Numbered from the stretch's first letter, positions 10,422-20,166 are shown. The stretch: DNA of 59,537 nt from Microvirga pakistanensis (GCF_004458765.1 NZ_SPJX01000138.1:1-59537), one strand, 5' to 3'. Program-made: numbers and translations. The notes: generated by a model not told the origin, from the sequence alone.

Positions 10422-13400
10422 TCAGAGCAGGAAGTCGTCCTTGTTGACGGGCACGATGCTGCCGTTCCCCGCCTGCACCATGAAGTGGAAGTCCTCCACG
10501 CCGTCAGTTCCGGTGTTGAGGCTCACCCGGCCCGTGGTCGGGTCGAAGTAGAACGTGTCCTCGGCCATTGAGCCGGAGAGCGGCTTCTGGGCTAGGAACT
10601 GGAGTCCGTTGACCGCACCCTGGACCCCGTCCGTGTTCGGGTCGAAGTCGAAGTTGCGGAAGTCGAACACGTCGTTGGCTTGCGCCTGTCCCTGCATGGT
10701 GACGGTGTCGCCGCGATCGAAGATGTCGTGGAACACGAACGAGTCGTCCCCAAGTCCTCCGATGAGGGCATCCGCACCGTGACCGCCCACGATGACGTCG
10801 TTGCCGTCCTGACCGTTGATCTGGTCATTGCCGTCGCCGCCGTAGAGATGGTCCGCGCCTGCCCTGCCGTCCCCGTTGATGGCTCCTGCGCCACCGCCGT
10901 CACCGAAGAGCTGGTCGTCGCCGGTCCCGCCGTAGACCGTGTCGTTCCCGGCCCCGCCGCGGATGATGTCGTTGAGATCGCGGCCGTAGACGGTGTCGTT
11001 GCCTCCGTACCCGTCGATGGTCTGAGCCGAATTGGCATCTCCGTTGATGATCTCGCCCTGGGCCGAACGGGAGTTCCCGCCCTGCGCGTGACCGCCATCG
11101 AAGTTGTTCAGGTCGGCGAGAGCCGTCGGCTCCGGATCGGGGTTGGCGCTCCCGTCGTCGTCGGTGACCGTGACGGACACCGAGCTGGCGAGGCTGTCGA
11201 AGCGCGCGTCCTGGCTGGCCGTGCTGAACCCGAGGGAGTGCGTCTCGGTTCCTTCCACCAGCGAGTCGTTCTCCGCCCTGACCAGGACGTCCTGATCGAC
11301 GTTCCAGTTGGCCGGGGTGAAGGTCAGGACGACGTCCTCCCGGAAGATGCCCAAGTCCGGATTGCTCTGGTCGACGGTGACCGTCACGTCCGAGGTCGGG
11401 GCCTCCGACAGCCTGATCTTCACCGGGACGTAGAAGAGGCTTTCGCCCACGACCACACCCCCGGCAGGCTCGGTGATGACGAGGCTTCCCGGTTCTGCCG
11501 GAGGCGTGGTGAGGCCTTCGGCGGTCCAGTCCGTGCCCGCCTGCAATCCGGTCGCGCCCTCCACCGTGACGGTGCTGGTCACACCATCCTGGTTGATCGT
11601 GAAGACCGTGTTGCTGCCGACGACGGCTGACGACACGTTGCCGGCCTGGATGCCCGCCGCGAAGCTCACCTTGTCCCCGGAGCTGAAGTTCCGGACGGTG
11701 ACATTGCCGCCGTTGAACACGTTCACCGTGTCGTTGCCGTCGGCCACGTCGACCACGGCCCCGCTGCGGGCGTTCACGGTGTCATCCCCGGCACCGCCGT
11801 TGATGATCGAGGCAACGCCGTTGCCCGTGCCCTTGAAGTCGATGGTGTCGTTGCCGCCGCCGCCGTTCACGAAGAGCTTGTGATCCGAGTTCTCGATGGT
11901 GAGCACGTTGGCTTGGTCATTGCCGTTCACCGTCATGGTACGGGCGGTATCACCCGCCGTGTCCTTGATCGTGAGGTTCTCCGTGTTCACGATCGACTTG
12001 CCGGCGTACTCCGTCCAATGGAACGCTTGGTCGAGGCCGACCGAGACGTCCTCGCCCGACGTGACGGTAATCGACTTGAACACCACGGTGTCGTTGCCGT
12101 CGCCGCCGTTGAGATTGAGGAAGTCCGTCTGGCTGGGCGTGCTCGTGGTGAACGCCTCGTACGTCTCGTCCGCCCCGTTGGTGAAACCGTGCACGTTGAA
12201 GGTCATGGTCGCCGGAGCGGACCACACACCGTCACTGTCCTTCACGGCGTACTCGAAGGTGACCGGCTTCGTTTCCCCGCGGTTCAGGGTGGACAGGAAC
12301 TCCTTGTCCCCTTCGAACCTAAAGGTCCGATCACCATCAAAGGTGACCGTGCCGCCTTCCACAGGCTGGGAAACGATCATGTACTCGGTGATGCCGAACT
12401 CACCCGCAGAGTAGCCGTTGCCCTGAAGCTCCACGACCGGGTTGTCCTCCCAGACGTCGGCGCTCATGGCCATGGCCTCCGGAGGCGCGACCTCGGGCGC
12501 GGCATCGTTGTCCGTGATGGACACGGACGGGTAGGGCGCAAAGACATCCGCATAGGCCGGATCGGAAGTTCGCAGGTCGAGGTACAGCATGTCGAAATGC
12601 TCGCCGCCCTCGTAGTCTGCATCGTCGTTGGCCGTCACGGTCAGGGTCTGGGGCGTATTCCAGTTCTCCGGCGTGAAGACAAGCTCCTGCGCCGAGGTGG
12701 TGACCCCGCCATCCGAGCCTACCTGAATGACCACATCCGAGATCGGTTTGCGGGTCAGGACGACATCGACCGAGTCGGTTGCGCCGCCTTCGGCCACGTT
12801 CAGGTTGAGCTTGGAGACATTGACCCCGGCCTCGCCTGTCGGCTCCTCCTCCGGAGGCGTATAGGTGCCCTTGGCCGTCCAGTGGGTGCCGAACACCAGC
12901 CCGGTCGCACCTTCTACGGTCACGGTCTGCGAACCGTTGATCGTGAAGATGGTGTTCCCGTCGGCTTCCGTCACTACCATGGTGCTGGCGTCGACCGTCG
13001 TGAAGTCCAGCACGTCCGGCAACGTGGTCGCATCGCCGATGCTGTAGTTCCTGACCGTATCGTTGCCGTTGTCGGCACCGAACTGGATCGTCTGCCGACC
13101 CGCATTGGTTCCGAGATCGTAGGTATCGTTGCCGGAAGCCCCGGCTGCGACGCGGTCATCGATGATGGCCGCGCTTCCCACCGTGACCGTGTCGTCGCCC
13201 GTGCCGCCGGAGAGAACCGATTGCTGGGCGGCAGGCCCCGTGCCGATGTAGTTGATCGTGTCGTTGCCGTCGCCGGCGTTGATGTTGACCGACTTGTTGG
13301 TCCGACCGGCTCCCGCCATGTCGCCGACCGTGATGATGTTGTTCTCCTCGTCGCCATTGATGGCCAGCAACGTTCCCGTGCCCCCGACGGCGGTGAGCTT

Positions 13401-16400
13401 GATGTTCTCGAACTCCTGGATCGAGCCACCGGCCCACTGGACGGTACCGACGGTCGTCCCGTCGAGGTTGATCGTATTCGTCCCCACGACCAGACCCGTG
13501 TTGGAGAGGGTCAGCGTATCGTTGCTGCCCGACCCGCCCGTGTAGGACCTGGTTCCGCCTACGGCCGTCGTGTTCACGTCGGTCGGAGGCGGAACCACCG
13601 GCTCGTCGTTGTCGAGGATCGAGGCCGATGCCGTACCCTGGGCTACCGTATATGAGGCGGCATTCGGGGTCACCGTCAGGACGACGGTCTCATCCGACTC
13701 GTCCGTGCTGTCGTCGGCCGTCCTGACCGTCACGGTTGCCGTGGTCGCACCGGCCGCGAACTGCACGGTGCCGGAAGGCGCCGTGAAGTCGGCCGCCGTA
13801 GCCGTGCCGCCCAAGGTGTAGGCCACATCCAAGGCCGCATCGGCGTTGGTGCGGGTGAACGTGTAGGTGATGTCGCCACCTTCCGTCACGTCGACCGCGC
13901 TGACGCTGACCTCGGAGAGAGCCGGAGGCGCAGCCACGTCATCGTTCTCGATGGTGCCGATGGCCTCGCCCTTCACGACCGTGGCGTTGCCTTCCACGCC
14001 CGTGATCCGGAAGATGATGGTCTCGTTGGGTTCGACGTCCCCGTCCGAGAACACGTTCACGACAGGGGTCAGCTCCTGATCGCCCGCCATGAAGGTGAGC
14101 GTGCCCGTCGTGGCCTGCCCCCAGTCCTCGCCGTCGGTCGCGGTGCCGCTCAGGATCTCGTAATGAACGATGACATCCTGCGTGGCCGGTGCGGACAGGG
14201 AGACCTTGAAGCCCATCTGCGGCCCGAAGTCCAAGTCCTCCGCCACGGTCACGTCCGCGACCGATACGGTCACGGGCTGGGCCACGATCGTATCGTTGTC
14301 GAGGACGTTGCCCGTCGCGACGTAGGGTTCGTCGTACATGTAGGCGGCATCGGGCTTCACCGTGACGGTAACCGTCTCGGTCTCCTCGATGTCGGCATCA
14401 TCCGCCAGCACGATGGTCATGGTCGCGGTCTGCGAGTTGCCCAGGAACCTTTCGTAGCCGCCTTCCTGGCCGTTCCACTTGACCGCCTGGATGTCGCTGG
14501 CATCGAGGCCCGCCATCTCCCAAAGGACCGGCATGTCCCAGCCCGCTTCCGAGCGATGGAAGGTGAAGGTCATCTCGCCGCCTTCGGCGACGTCGCCGCC
14601 GAGGTTGGCCACGGTCACGTAGGGGATCGGACGTTCAGGAGCCGCATCCGTGATGGCAACCGGCGTCATCACGTCGGTTAGCATGCCATCGTACCGGGCG
14701 TCGGCGCTGGTCGTGGTGAAGTACACGTAGTCGGTCATCGGGCCGTCGGCCACGCCGTCGTCTTCGGCTCTCACCGTGACGGTCTGCGGGACGTTCCAGT
14801 TCGCCGCCGTGAACACCAGGTCGGAATTCCCGTTCGGGCCGAGCGCCATCAGCTCGTTGCCGGTCGAGACTTGTACCGTCACGTCGGCAGTCGGGGGAGC
14901 ATCCAGGACGACCGTGAAGGTCTCGGAGGCACCGCCTTCCGTCACCGCGAGGTCGGCCTTCGACAGGGTGATGCCGGGTTCGGCAGCTGGGGGCGGGTTC
15001 GGGTCCGCATCGTCGTTCAGGATGGTGCCCGTGCCTTCGCCGTCCGCGATGGCGTAGGCATCCACGCCCGCCGGGTTCTTCACGCTCACGAGCTTCACCG
15101 TGAAGGTCTCGTCGGGCTCGAAGGCGAGCTCTTCGATCGTTGGCACGTTGAAGCCGCGCGTGCCCACGAAACCGGCGGCGATGTTCAGGGTGTACGTTCC
15201 CACCGAGACGTCACCCGTCGAGGTCGAGCCATGGATGACTTGGTAGGTGACGGTCAGCCGCTCCGCAGGAGGCTCCGACAGCGTGAGCCTGAAGTTCGCA
15301 TTGCCGCCTTCCGAAGCCGACGCATCGCTGATCGAGATCGTCGGCAGGGTCGGGGCCGGGGGAGCGTCAAGGAGCTCCGTGACGTTCCCGTCGCCCGCGC
15401 CGACCTTGTAACCCTCGCCCTCCAGAATCCGGAACTCGATGGTTTCGGCTGCTTCGACCGCACCGTCGTCGGTCGTCTGGACGCTGTAGGTGGCTTCCGC
15501 AGATCCCGCCGCGAACGTCACCGTGGCAGGCGCGGTGAAGTCGGAACCCGACTTGGCCGAGCCGATGTCGGCATCGATGCTGACGGTCAGCGCCTCGGAC
15601 AGGTCGCTCGTGCGGGTGAGGGTGAAGTTGGCCACGCCGCCTTCGGTGACCTCGCCGGGGGCAGCGGTCGCGTTGATCTCCGGCAGGACGGGCGGAGGGG
15701 TCACCACGTCCGTGACGCCGTTGACCTTGATGGTAACCGTCGCGGGATCGCTGTCCGACTGGCCGTCGTTCGCGACGTACTGGAAGGTGACGGTCTCGGA
15801 CTCGCCCGTGTTCAGGGCATCGAAGGCTCCGGCGTCGGGCGTGAAGGTGAACTTCCCCGTGGCCTCGTCATAGGAGACCGTGCCCTTTTCCGGTTGGGCC
15901 ACGAGCCTGAAGGTGACCTGGTCGCCGTTCCAGTCGCTTGCGGAAGGCGTGACCTCGACGCTCTGGTCGTCCTCGGACATCTCGGCATTCAGCCAGACCG
16001 CCGAAGGAGGTTCGTTGGCCTCCACGTCGTTGTCGTGGACCGTCACCGGGAAGTTGTCGGCGGCGATCAGCCCCTCGTAGTTCTCATCGGCACTCGAGGC
16101 CGTGATGTACATGAGGCCGTCCCTGGTGCCGTCGACCGCAAGGTTGTCGGTGGCCGAGAGGGTCACCGTCTGGGCGACGTCCCAGTTGTCCGGAGTGAAG
16201 GTCACGGTCCTGTCCGCCTTCACGCCGGCGATCGGGTCCTCGTGGACGATCACGGTCACGTCGGCGGTCGGCTTGGACTTCAGCACGATGGAGATCGTGT
16301 CCGTCGTGCCGTCCTCGCCCACCACGGTATCCGGGCCGCTGTGGGTGACGGTGATGCCGATGTCGGCCGGGGGCGGCTCCTCGACGACGGGCGCGGCCTG

Positions 16401-17609
16401 GATGTTGGTCAGGGTGACCTTGGCAAGCTGCGACTGCCCGCTGGCGTCCTTGGCATAGTAGAAGAACTCGTCGGTACCTGTGAAGCCGTTGGCTTCGGTG
16501 GCCCAATCCGCAAGGGTGTAGGTGAAGGTGCCGTCGGCGTTGACCGTGACCTCGCCCCAGCCGGGGTTCCACTGCTTCACGGCCGTGAGCGCGTCGCCGT
16601 TGGCATCCGTGTCGTTGGCAAGGAGGCTGACCGTGCTCGTGAACGAGCGGGAGCCATCGAGGGTGACGTTGTCGTAGGTGTCGGCCTGGGCGATGGGGGC
16701 CGCCTCGCCGTCTCCGCCGCCGGTCGGGGCCGGGACCGTGACCGTCACCTTGACGACCTCGGAATCGCCGACCTTGTAGAAGAACTCGTCGGTGCCCGTG
16801 AAGCCGGCGCCGTCGGCCCAGTCCGCCTTCACGTAGGTGAAGGTGCCGTCGGCGTTGAGGGTGACCGTGCCGTAGCCGGGGCTGTAGACGAGCTCGGGGA
16901 CCAGGCCGTCCACGTTCGCGTCGTTGGCGAGGACGGTCGAGCCGCTGTAGCTGTTGCCGCTGGCGTGGGCCAGCGTGATGGTGTCGGCGTTCGCATCCGG
17001 GGCGGATCCGCCGCCCGTGCCCGGCACCACGTTGAGGGCGACCTTCACGGACTCGCCGTTGACCGTGTAGAAGAACTCGTCGGTGCCCGTGAAGCGCGGG
17101 TGGTTGGCAGCCCAATCGGCAAGCTGGTAGCTGAAGGAGCCATCGGGCTGCATCGTCACCGTGCCGAACGAGGCGTTCCATTGCAGCGCCGCGGTGGCAC
17201 CCGCCGCGACACCGTCATTCGCGAGGACGCCGTCCTGGGCATTCACCGTGAGCGTGGTGCCGGTCACGTCGTAGGTGTCCGCCGCCGGAGCCGGGCCGGC
17301 CGTGCCGCCCTCGGTCGAAGGATTCACCGTGATCGCGACCTCGGTCAGGACGAGGTTTCCGGTGCCGTCGTCGGCCTCGTAGTAGAAGTGGTCTGTTCCC
17401 GTGAAGCCGTTGTAGGGCGTGTAGGTGAAGGTGCCGTCGGCGTTGAGGTTCAGCGCGCCATTGGCGGTCGACCACTTCAGCTTTGCGGTCATCGCGTCGC
17501 CGTCGGCATCGCTGTCGTTGCCCAGCACGCCCAGCAGCGGGTCGGTGATCCGGAGGGTGCCGCCCTGGTCGAGCGAATACGCGTCAATGATGGTGGTCGG
17601 TGCAGTCAT
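10422..17609 (-). CDS. giant cadherin-like/Calx-beta RTX adhesin, 2395 aa (first in operon)
   Basis: Largest protein in the window and the first of three RTX genes. Residues 1-410 hold four cadherin/VCBS-like repeats. Several Calx-beta and related modules follow between about 420 and 1400 (repeated EGG...TFTFxR and DNDxxxEP patterns). Beta-roll blocks near 1400-1600 and 1850-2050 carry NAGDGNDTINYIGTG and NGGGGNDTIDFKGTG. The terminal RTX block (YGRDLNDIIRGGAGNDTVYG) leads into the shared C-terminal module, which ends KDDFLL. It has no Sec signal, as expected of type I substrates. The start has AAGAGGA upstream and lies 24 bases after the HlyD-like gene, so the two are almost certainly co-transcribed. 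An adhesin or extracellular-matrix role is inferred. Confidence 0.92.
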   Translation of the reverse strand: MTAPTTIIDAYSLDQGGTLRITDPLLGVLGNDSDADGDAMTAKLKWSTANGALNLNADGTFTYTPYNGFTGTDHFYYEADDGTGNLVLTEVAITVNPSTEGGTAGPAPAADTYDVTGTTLTVNAQDGVLANDGVAAGATAALQWNASFGTVTMQPDGSFSYQLADWAANHPRFTGTDEFFYTVNGESVKVALNVVPGTGGGSAPDANADTITLAHASGNSYSGSTVLANDANVDGLVPELVYSPGYGTVTLNADGTFTYVKADWADGAGFTGTDEFFYKVGDSEVVKVTVTVPAPTGGGDGEAAPIAQADTYDNVTLDGSRSFTSTVSLLANDTDANGDALTAVKQWNPGWGEVTVNADGTFTYTLADWATEANGFTGTDEFFYYAKDASGQSQLAKVTLTNIQAAPVVEEPPPADIGITVTHSGPDTVVGEDGTTDTISIVLKSKPTADVTVIVHEDPIAGVKADRTVTFTPDNWDVAQTVTLSATDNLAVDGTRDGLMYITASSADENYEGLIAADNFPVTVHDNDVEANEPPSAVWLNAEMSEDDQSVEVTPSASDWNGDQVTFRLVAQPEKGTVSYDEATGKFTFTPDAGAFDALNTGESETVTFQYVANDGQSDSDPATVTIKVNGVTDVVTPPPVLPEINATAAPGEVTEGGVANFTLTRTSDLSEALTVSIDADIGSAKSGSDFTAPATVTFAAGSAEATYSVQTTDDGAVEAAETIEFRILEGEGYKVGAGDGNVTELLDAPPAPTLPTISISDASASEGGNANFRLTLSEPPAERLTVTYQVIHGSTSTGDVSVGTYTLNIAAGFVGTRGFNVPTIEELAFEPDETFTVKLVSVKNPAGVDAYAIADGEGTGTILNDDADPNPPPAAEPGITLSKADLAVTEGGASETFTVVLDAPPTADVTVQVSTGNELMALGPNGNSDLVFTAANWNVPQTVTVRAEDDGVADGPMTDYVYFTTTSADARYDGMLTDVMTPVAITDAAPERPIPYVTVANLGGDVAEGGEMTFTFHRSEAGWDMPVLWEMAGLDASDIQAVKWNGQEGGYERFLGNSQTATMTIVLADDADIEETETVTVTVKPDAAYMYDEPYVATGNVLDNDTIVAQPVTVSVADVTVAEDLDFGPQMGFKVSLSAPATQDVIVHYEILSGTATDGEDWGQATTGTLTFMAGDQELTPVVNVFSDGDVEPNETIIFRITGVEGNATVVKGEAIGTIENDDVAAPPALSEVSVSAVDVTEGGDITYTFTRTNADAALDVAYTLGGTATAADFTAPSGTVQFAAGATTATVTVRTADDSTDESDETVVLTVTPNAASYTVAQGTASASILDNDEPVVPPPTDVNTTAVGGTRSYTGGSGSNDTLTLSNTGLVVGTNTINLDGTTVGTVQWAGGSIQEFENIKLTAVGGTGTLLAINGDEENNIITVGDMAGAGRTNKSVNINAGDGNDTINYIGTGPAAQQSVLSGGTGDDTVTVGSAAIIDDRVAAGASGNDTYDLGTNAGRQTIQFGADNGNDTVRNYSIGDATTLPDVLDFTTVDASTMVVTEADGNTIFTINGSQTVTVEGATGLVFGTHWTAKGTYTPPEEEPTGEAGVNVSKLNLNVAEGGATDSVDVVLTRKPISDVVIQVGSDGGVTTSAQELVFTPENWNTPQTLTVTANDDADYEGGEHFDMLYLDLRTSDPAYADVFAPYPSVSITDNDAAPEVAPPEAMAMSADVWEDNPVVELQGNGYSAGEFGITEYMIVSQPVEGGTVTFDGDRTFRFEGDKEFLSTLNRGETKPVTFEYAVKDSDGVWSAPATMTFNVHGFTNGADETYEAFTTSTPSQTDFLNLNGGDGNDTVVFKSITVTSGEDVSVGLDQAFHWTEYAGKSIVNTENLTIKDTAGDTARTMTVNGNDQANVLTIENSDHKLFVNGGGGNDTIDFKGTGNGVASIINGGAGDDTVNARSGAVVDVADGNDTVNVFNGGNVTVRNFSSGDKVSFAAGIQAGNVSSAVVGSNTVFTINQDGVTSTVTVEGATGLQAGTDWTAEGLTTPPAEPGSLVITEPAGGVVVGESLFYVPVKIRLSEAPTSDVTVTVDQSNPDLGIFREDVVLTFTPANWNVDQDVLVRAENDSLVEGTETHSLGFSTASQDARFDSLASSVSVTVTDDDGSANPDPEPTALADLNNFDGGHAQGGNSRSAQGEIINGDANSAQTIDGYGGNDTVYGRDLNDIIRGGAGNDTVYGGTGDDQLFGDGGGAGAINGDGRAGADHLYGGDGNDQINGQDGNDVIVGGHGADALIGGLGDDSFVFHDIFDRGDTVTMQGQAQANDVFDFRNFDFDPNTDGVQGAVNGLQFLAQKPLSGSMAEDTFYFDPTTGRVSLNTGTDGVEDFHFMVQAGNGSIVPVNKDDFLL

Positions 17610-17633
17610 AATCTTGTTCCTCTTGGATTTTCT

Positions 17634-18743
17634 TCAGTTGTGCGATTGAGCATCCGCACGCTTCATCAGAGCGTCGGAGATGCGACTGCGGTGGACTGTG
17701 GTATTGGCCCAGGCAATGACCGAGTTGCCGATCTTGCGCACCACGTCCGTGAAGCCGGTTTTGCAGCCCGTTACGTAACAGCTTGTGACCTCGATCTTCT
17801 GATCGACGGCAAAGTTGACGTTTTCTTCCAGTTCGATCCGAACCAGCTGGCCACGCATGCGGGCGCGGTTCGGGTTCTGGAATTCTGACGGCAGCGCTTC
17901 CGTTACCGGCAGCACCTTCTGGATGTTGGCAGTGATAGTCTGACCGCGTGCCTTCACGGCAACGGGTTGGCCTTCCTCCACGTCAAACAGGTAGCTGTCG
18001 GGCAAGTAAGCGAGCACATAGGGCTCACCCGTGTGGATTTGTGCTACCTTGGATGTGCCCGGCGCGAGAACCTCACCCACCGATCCTACAACTGCTCCGA
18101 TCGTGCCTTTCACAGGAGCCCGTAAGATGCCCTGCTCGTAGATCGACTGCAGGTTCGCGTAGCTGGTCTCGATTTCCTTCAAGGCGTTCTGCGCACCTTT
18201 CAGCTCCGTATCGAGGGAGACCTGCTCGGCGGAGAGGGTCAGTGCGCGCTCGGACGAAGCGACGGAATGCGCAGAGACATCATGCAGGGTCTTCTCGACG
18301 GCAAGGCCCCGGGATTTTGCCTGCTGCATGTCTTCAAGATAGTTCGCAGCCATCGTTGCGCTCTGCTCGGCAATCGGCAGGAGCCTCGTGACAACCCCTT
18401 GTCGTCCCTGCAGCTGTGCCACACGGGCCTGGAGGCGAGCTTTCTCCGAGGACAGTTCGGCCAAGGTGCGCGACAAAGTGGCGGACTCGACCACAGCAAT
18501 CTTGTCGCCCGCTTCCACACGATCGCCGGGCTTCACCAGCACCTGACGGACACGGGCGTCAAACGGTGAGGCCACGACCACCTTCTCCTGGCTCACAAAG
18601 CCGTCCGCGGTGAGAACAAATTTGTCTCCGGAGAGTCCGTAGGCCACGGCGCTCCCGCTCCCGATCATGATTGTTCCGAGAGCAAGTATCTTCTTGAGGC
18701 GCTTCCACACAACGCCGCTGGCCTGAAGTTGATTGTCACTCAC
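17634..18743 (-). CDS. HlyD-family membrane fusion (periplasmic adaptor) protein, 369 aa
   Basis: One N-terminal membrane helix (near residues 17-37) is followed by a biotinyl-lipoyl-like half motif (SPFDARVRQVLVKPGDRVEAGD), a long coiled coil (about 75-190), the second half motif (GILRAPVKGTIGAVVG) and a beta-barrel domain. Adaptors of this family bridge an inner-membrane pump or synthase to an outer-membrane channel. A GTG start at 18743 fits best: AGGAG lies 7 bases upstream, in the 15-base gap after the epimerase stop. A TTG six bases earlier is the longer alternative. No ABC gene is adjacent on this strand; the neighbours are sugar-polymer genes, so it may serve polysaccharide export, as Alg44-type proteins do, or the RTX proteins. 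Two cysteines near the C-terminus (CYVTGC) could form a disulphide. Confidence 0.82.
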   Translation of the reverse strand: MSDNQLQASGVVWKRLKKILALGTIMIGSGSAVAYGLSGDKFVLTADGFVSQEKVVVASPFDARVRQVLVKPGDRVEAGDKIAVVESATLSRTLAELSSEKARLQARVAQLQGRQGVVTRLLPIAEQSATMAANYLEDMQQAKSRGLAVEKTLHDVSAHSVASSERALTLSAEQVSLDTELKGAQNALKEIETSYANLQSIYEQGILRAPVKGTIGAVVGSVGEVLAPGTSKVAQIHTGEPYVLAYLPDSYLFDVEEGQPVAVKARGQTITANIQKVLPVTEALPSEFQNPNRARMRGQLVRIELEENVNFAVDQKIEVTSCYVTGCKTGFTDVVRKIGNSVIAWANTTVHRSRISDALMKRADAQSHN

Positions 18744-18758
18744 TGTCAAACTCCTGAA

Positions 18759-19883
18759 TTAGGCAGCGATGAGCGACAGCTCGCTCGACGCCGTGAGATG
18801 ATGGGCGATCTGAGCCGCGGAATCTCCGAGCCCAAACGGATTGGCTTTGTGCAGGAGCTGGATGTGGTCGGACGCTGTAAGATTGCGCACACCATCCACG
18901 ATTGCGTTGAAATCAGACCCGACGAGACGTCCGAACCCGGCTTCGATCACTTCAGGACGCTCGGTCGTGTCGCGGGTGATCAGGATCTGCAGACCGAAGG
19001 TCGGGGCCTCTTCCTGAACGCCGCCCGAGTCGCTGACGACCGTCCAAGCCTGGCTGAGCAAATAAACGAAGTCAGGATACTGCAGAGGCTTCAGGAGGCG
19101 GACGTTCGGCATGTCCCCAAGATACTCGAGTACAGTGGTACGTACATCTGGGTTAAGATGAACCGGTAGTGCGATCAGCTTGTCGCCATCGCGGCCAAGT
19201 TCACGCAAAGCCCGGAGCACGTTGCGGATCGGCTCGCCGATGTTCTCACGACGGTGGAGCGTCGCGAGAATCAGCTTCTTGTCCTTGGGCAGAGCAGAGA
19301 TGTCTGCGTCGAGTGGCCGGTAATTCAGTCCGTTCTTCTTGCGAGTGTACAGAAGAGCGTCCACCACCGTATTGCCGACAGTGAGCACCTTTTCGGGAGC
19401 GATGCCCTCTGCCAGCAGATTGTCTCGGGCCTCTTTTGTTGGGGCGAAGTGGAGAGTGGTGGCGAGCGCAATCATGCGCCGGTTGAACTCTTCCGGCCAC
19501 GGGGAGTGCATGTTGTCCGTGCGCAAGCCGGCTTCGACGTGGGCCACAGGAACATGATTCAAGAAACCTGCCGTGGCGGCTGCTGCCGCAGTCGCCGTGT
19601 CGCCCTGAACGACGATCCAATCGTAGTGAGCAGTCTTGAGGAAACGCTCGATCTGCTGGCACATTAGGCTGTATTTTCCAGCTAGCCCGGACTCCCTCAT
19701 GATGTCTGAGCCTGTATGCGTGACATTGATCTCGAACAGGTCAAGCAGGCCCGCAGCCAATTCAACGTGCTGGCCCGTCCAGAATACATGCAGTTCAACG
19801 CCGGGCTTGCGGCTTAATTCCAGGCAAACGGGACCAAGCTTAATGATCTCAGGGCGTGTACCAAAGGCAACCAGGATACGCAT
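18759..19883 (-). CDS. wecB: UDP-N-acetylglucosamine 2-epimerase (non-hydrolysing), 374 aa
   Basis: Interconverts UDP-GlcNAc and UDP-ManNAc in the cytoplasm, supplying ManNAc for a polysaccharide. Length matches the family (about 375 aa). Signature segments are present: GTRPEIIKLGPV at the N-terminus, VQGDTATA, HVEAGLRT, WPEEFNR, LHRRENIG and the C-terminal DSGGVQEEAPTFG with ERPEV. These include the Asp, Glu, Glu and His positions important for catalysis in WecB. The reading frame is open for 51 codons further upstream, but that part has no family similarity. The second ATG of the ATGATG pair (19883) lies 6 bases after AGGGAG and gives the typical MRILVAFGTRPE start. It sits between the small ORF and the HlyD-like gene in the operon. 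Confidence 0.93.
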   Translation of the reverse strand: MRILVAFGTRPEIIKLGPVCLELSRKPGVELHVFWTGQHVELAAGLLDLFEINVTHTGSDIMRESGLAGKYSLMCQQIERFLKTAHYDWIVVQGDTATAAAAATAGFLNHVPVAHVEAGLRTDNMHSPWPEEFNRRMIALATTLHFAPTKEARDNLLAEGIAPEKVLTVGNTVVDALLYTRKKNGLNYRPLDADISALPKDKKLILATLHRRENIGEPIRNVLRALRELGRDGDKLIALPVHLNPDVRTTVLEYLGDMPNVRLLKPLQYPDFVYLLSQAWTVVSDSGGVQEEAPTFGLQILITRDTTERPEVIEAGFGRLVGSDFNAIVDGVRNLTASDHIQLLHKANPFGLGDSAAQIAHHLTASSELSLIAA

Positions 19884-19896
19884 CATACTCTCCCTG

Positions 19897-20094
19897 TTAG
19901 CGTGCCGACTCAGTGCGGCGCTTAGTTGTGTTGATGCCGATGCCCTCAGGGGCCGGGAAGTAGGGCGTGAACCAGCGGCCTTCCGAACTCTTCCCGCGCT
20001 TAGGGGCGAAGAAAGGCACGTAGAATCCTGCATCAATCTTCTGTTGCTCGATCAAGAGCAAATGCTTCTCATTTCTCTGCGTCATCGATGTCAC
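19897..20094 (-). CDS. small conserved ORF coupled to the glycosyltransferase, 65 aa, function unknown
   Basis: Starts with a GTG that overlaps the TGA of a glycosyltransferase C-terminal remnant (GTGA), and ends 13 bases before the epimerase start. A truncated relative, also overlapping a glycosyltransferase stop by GTGA, lies at 22109-22159; the two share TQRxEKxLxL. Conservation of the overlap in two diverged copies argues that it is a real translationally coupled gene. The product is basic, has no membrane segment or signal peptide, and contains aromatic-rich FYVPFFAP and WFTPYFPAPEGIG. I do not recognise the family. A role with the glycosyltransferase is inferred from position. Confidence 0.6.
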   Translation of the reverse strand: MTSMTQRNEKHLLLIEQQKIDAGFYVPFFAPKRGKSSEGRWFTPYFPAPEGIGINTTKRRTESAR

Positions 20095-20166
20095 CGTTTG
20101 TCGCTCATGAAGTCTTCGGGGCGCCTCGGGCCATTGCGAGGGCGCAATAACTCATCTGGCGGGACG
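20092..20166 (-). pseudogene. C-terminal remnant of a second NfrB-like glycosyltransferase
   Basis: In frame up to the TGA at 20092 the translation ends RRPEDFMSDKR, matching the end of the intact glycosyltransferase, HELPEDFMNAKR. The DNA homology continues past the stop into the small ORF at about 80% identity by eye over 60 bases. Everything upstream is replaced by a 9-bp direct repeat and the 304-bp repeat. It indicates that the operon once carried two glycosyltransferase/small-ORF modules. Confidence 0.6.

Noticed and set aside
11950..17181. CRISPR-like or satellite array in the RTX genes
   Set aside because: The repetition is protein-level cadherin and RTX modules with variable spacing, not short identical DNA repeats with uniform spacers.
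2503..17888. Very long plus-strand open frames opposite the RTX genes (for example 2503-5910, 6901-9897, 11880-13655, 14871-17888)
   Set aside because: They are antisense to clearly real RTX genes. GC-rich third positions and repeated GAC/GTC codons suppress stops on the opposite strand. Their translations are Arg/Val/Gly-rich with no domain.
19884..20036. Longer N-terminus for the epimerase
   Set aside because: The 51 extra residues overlap the small ORF and lack similarity to the family; the ATG pair with AGGGAG gives the standard start.
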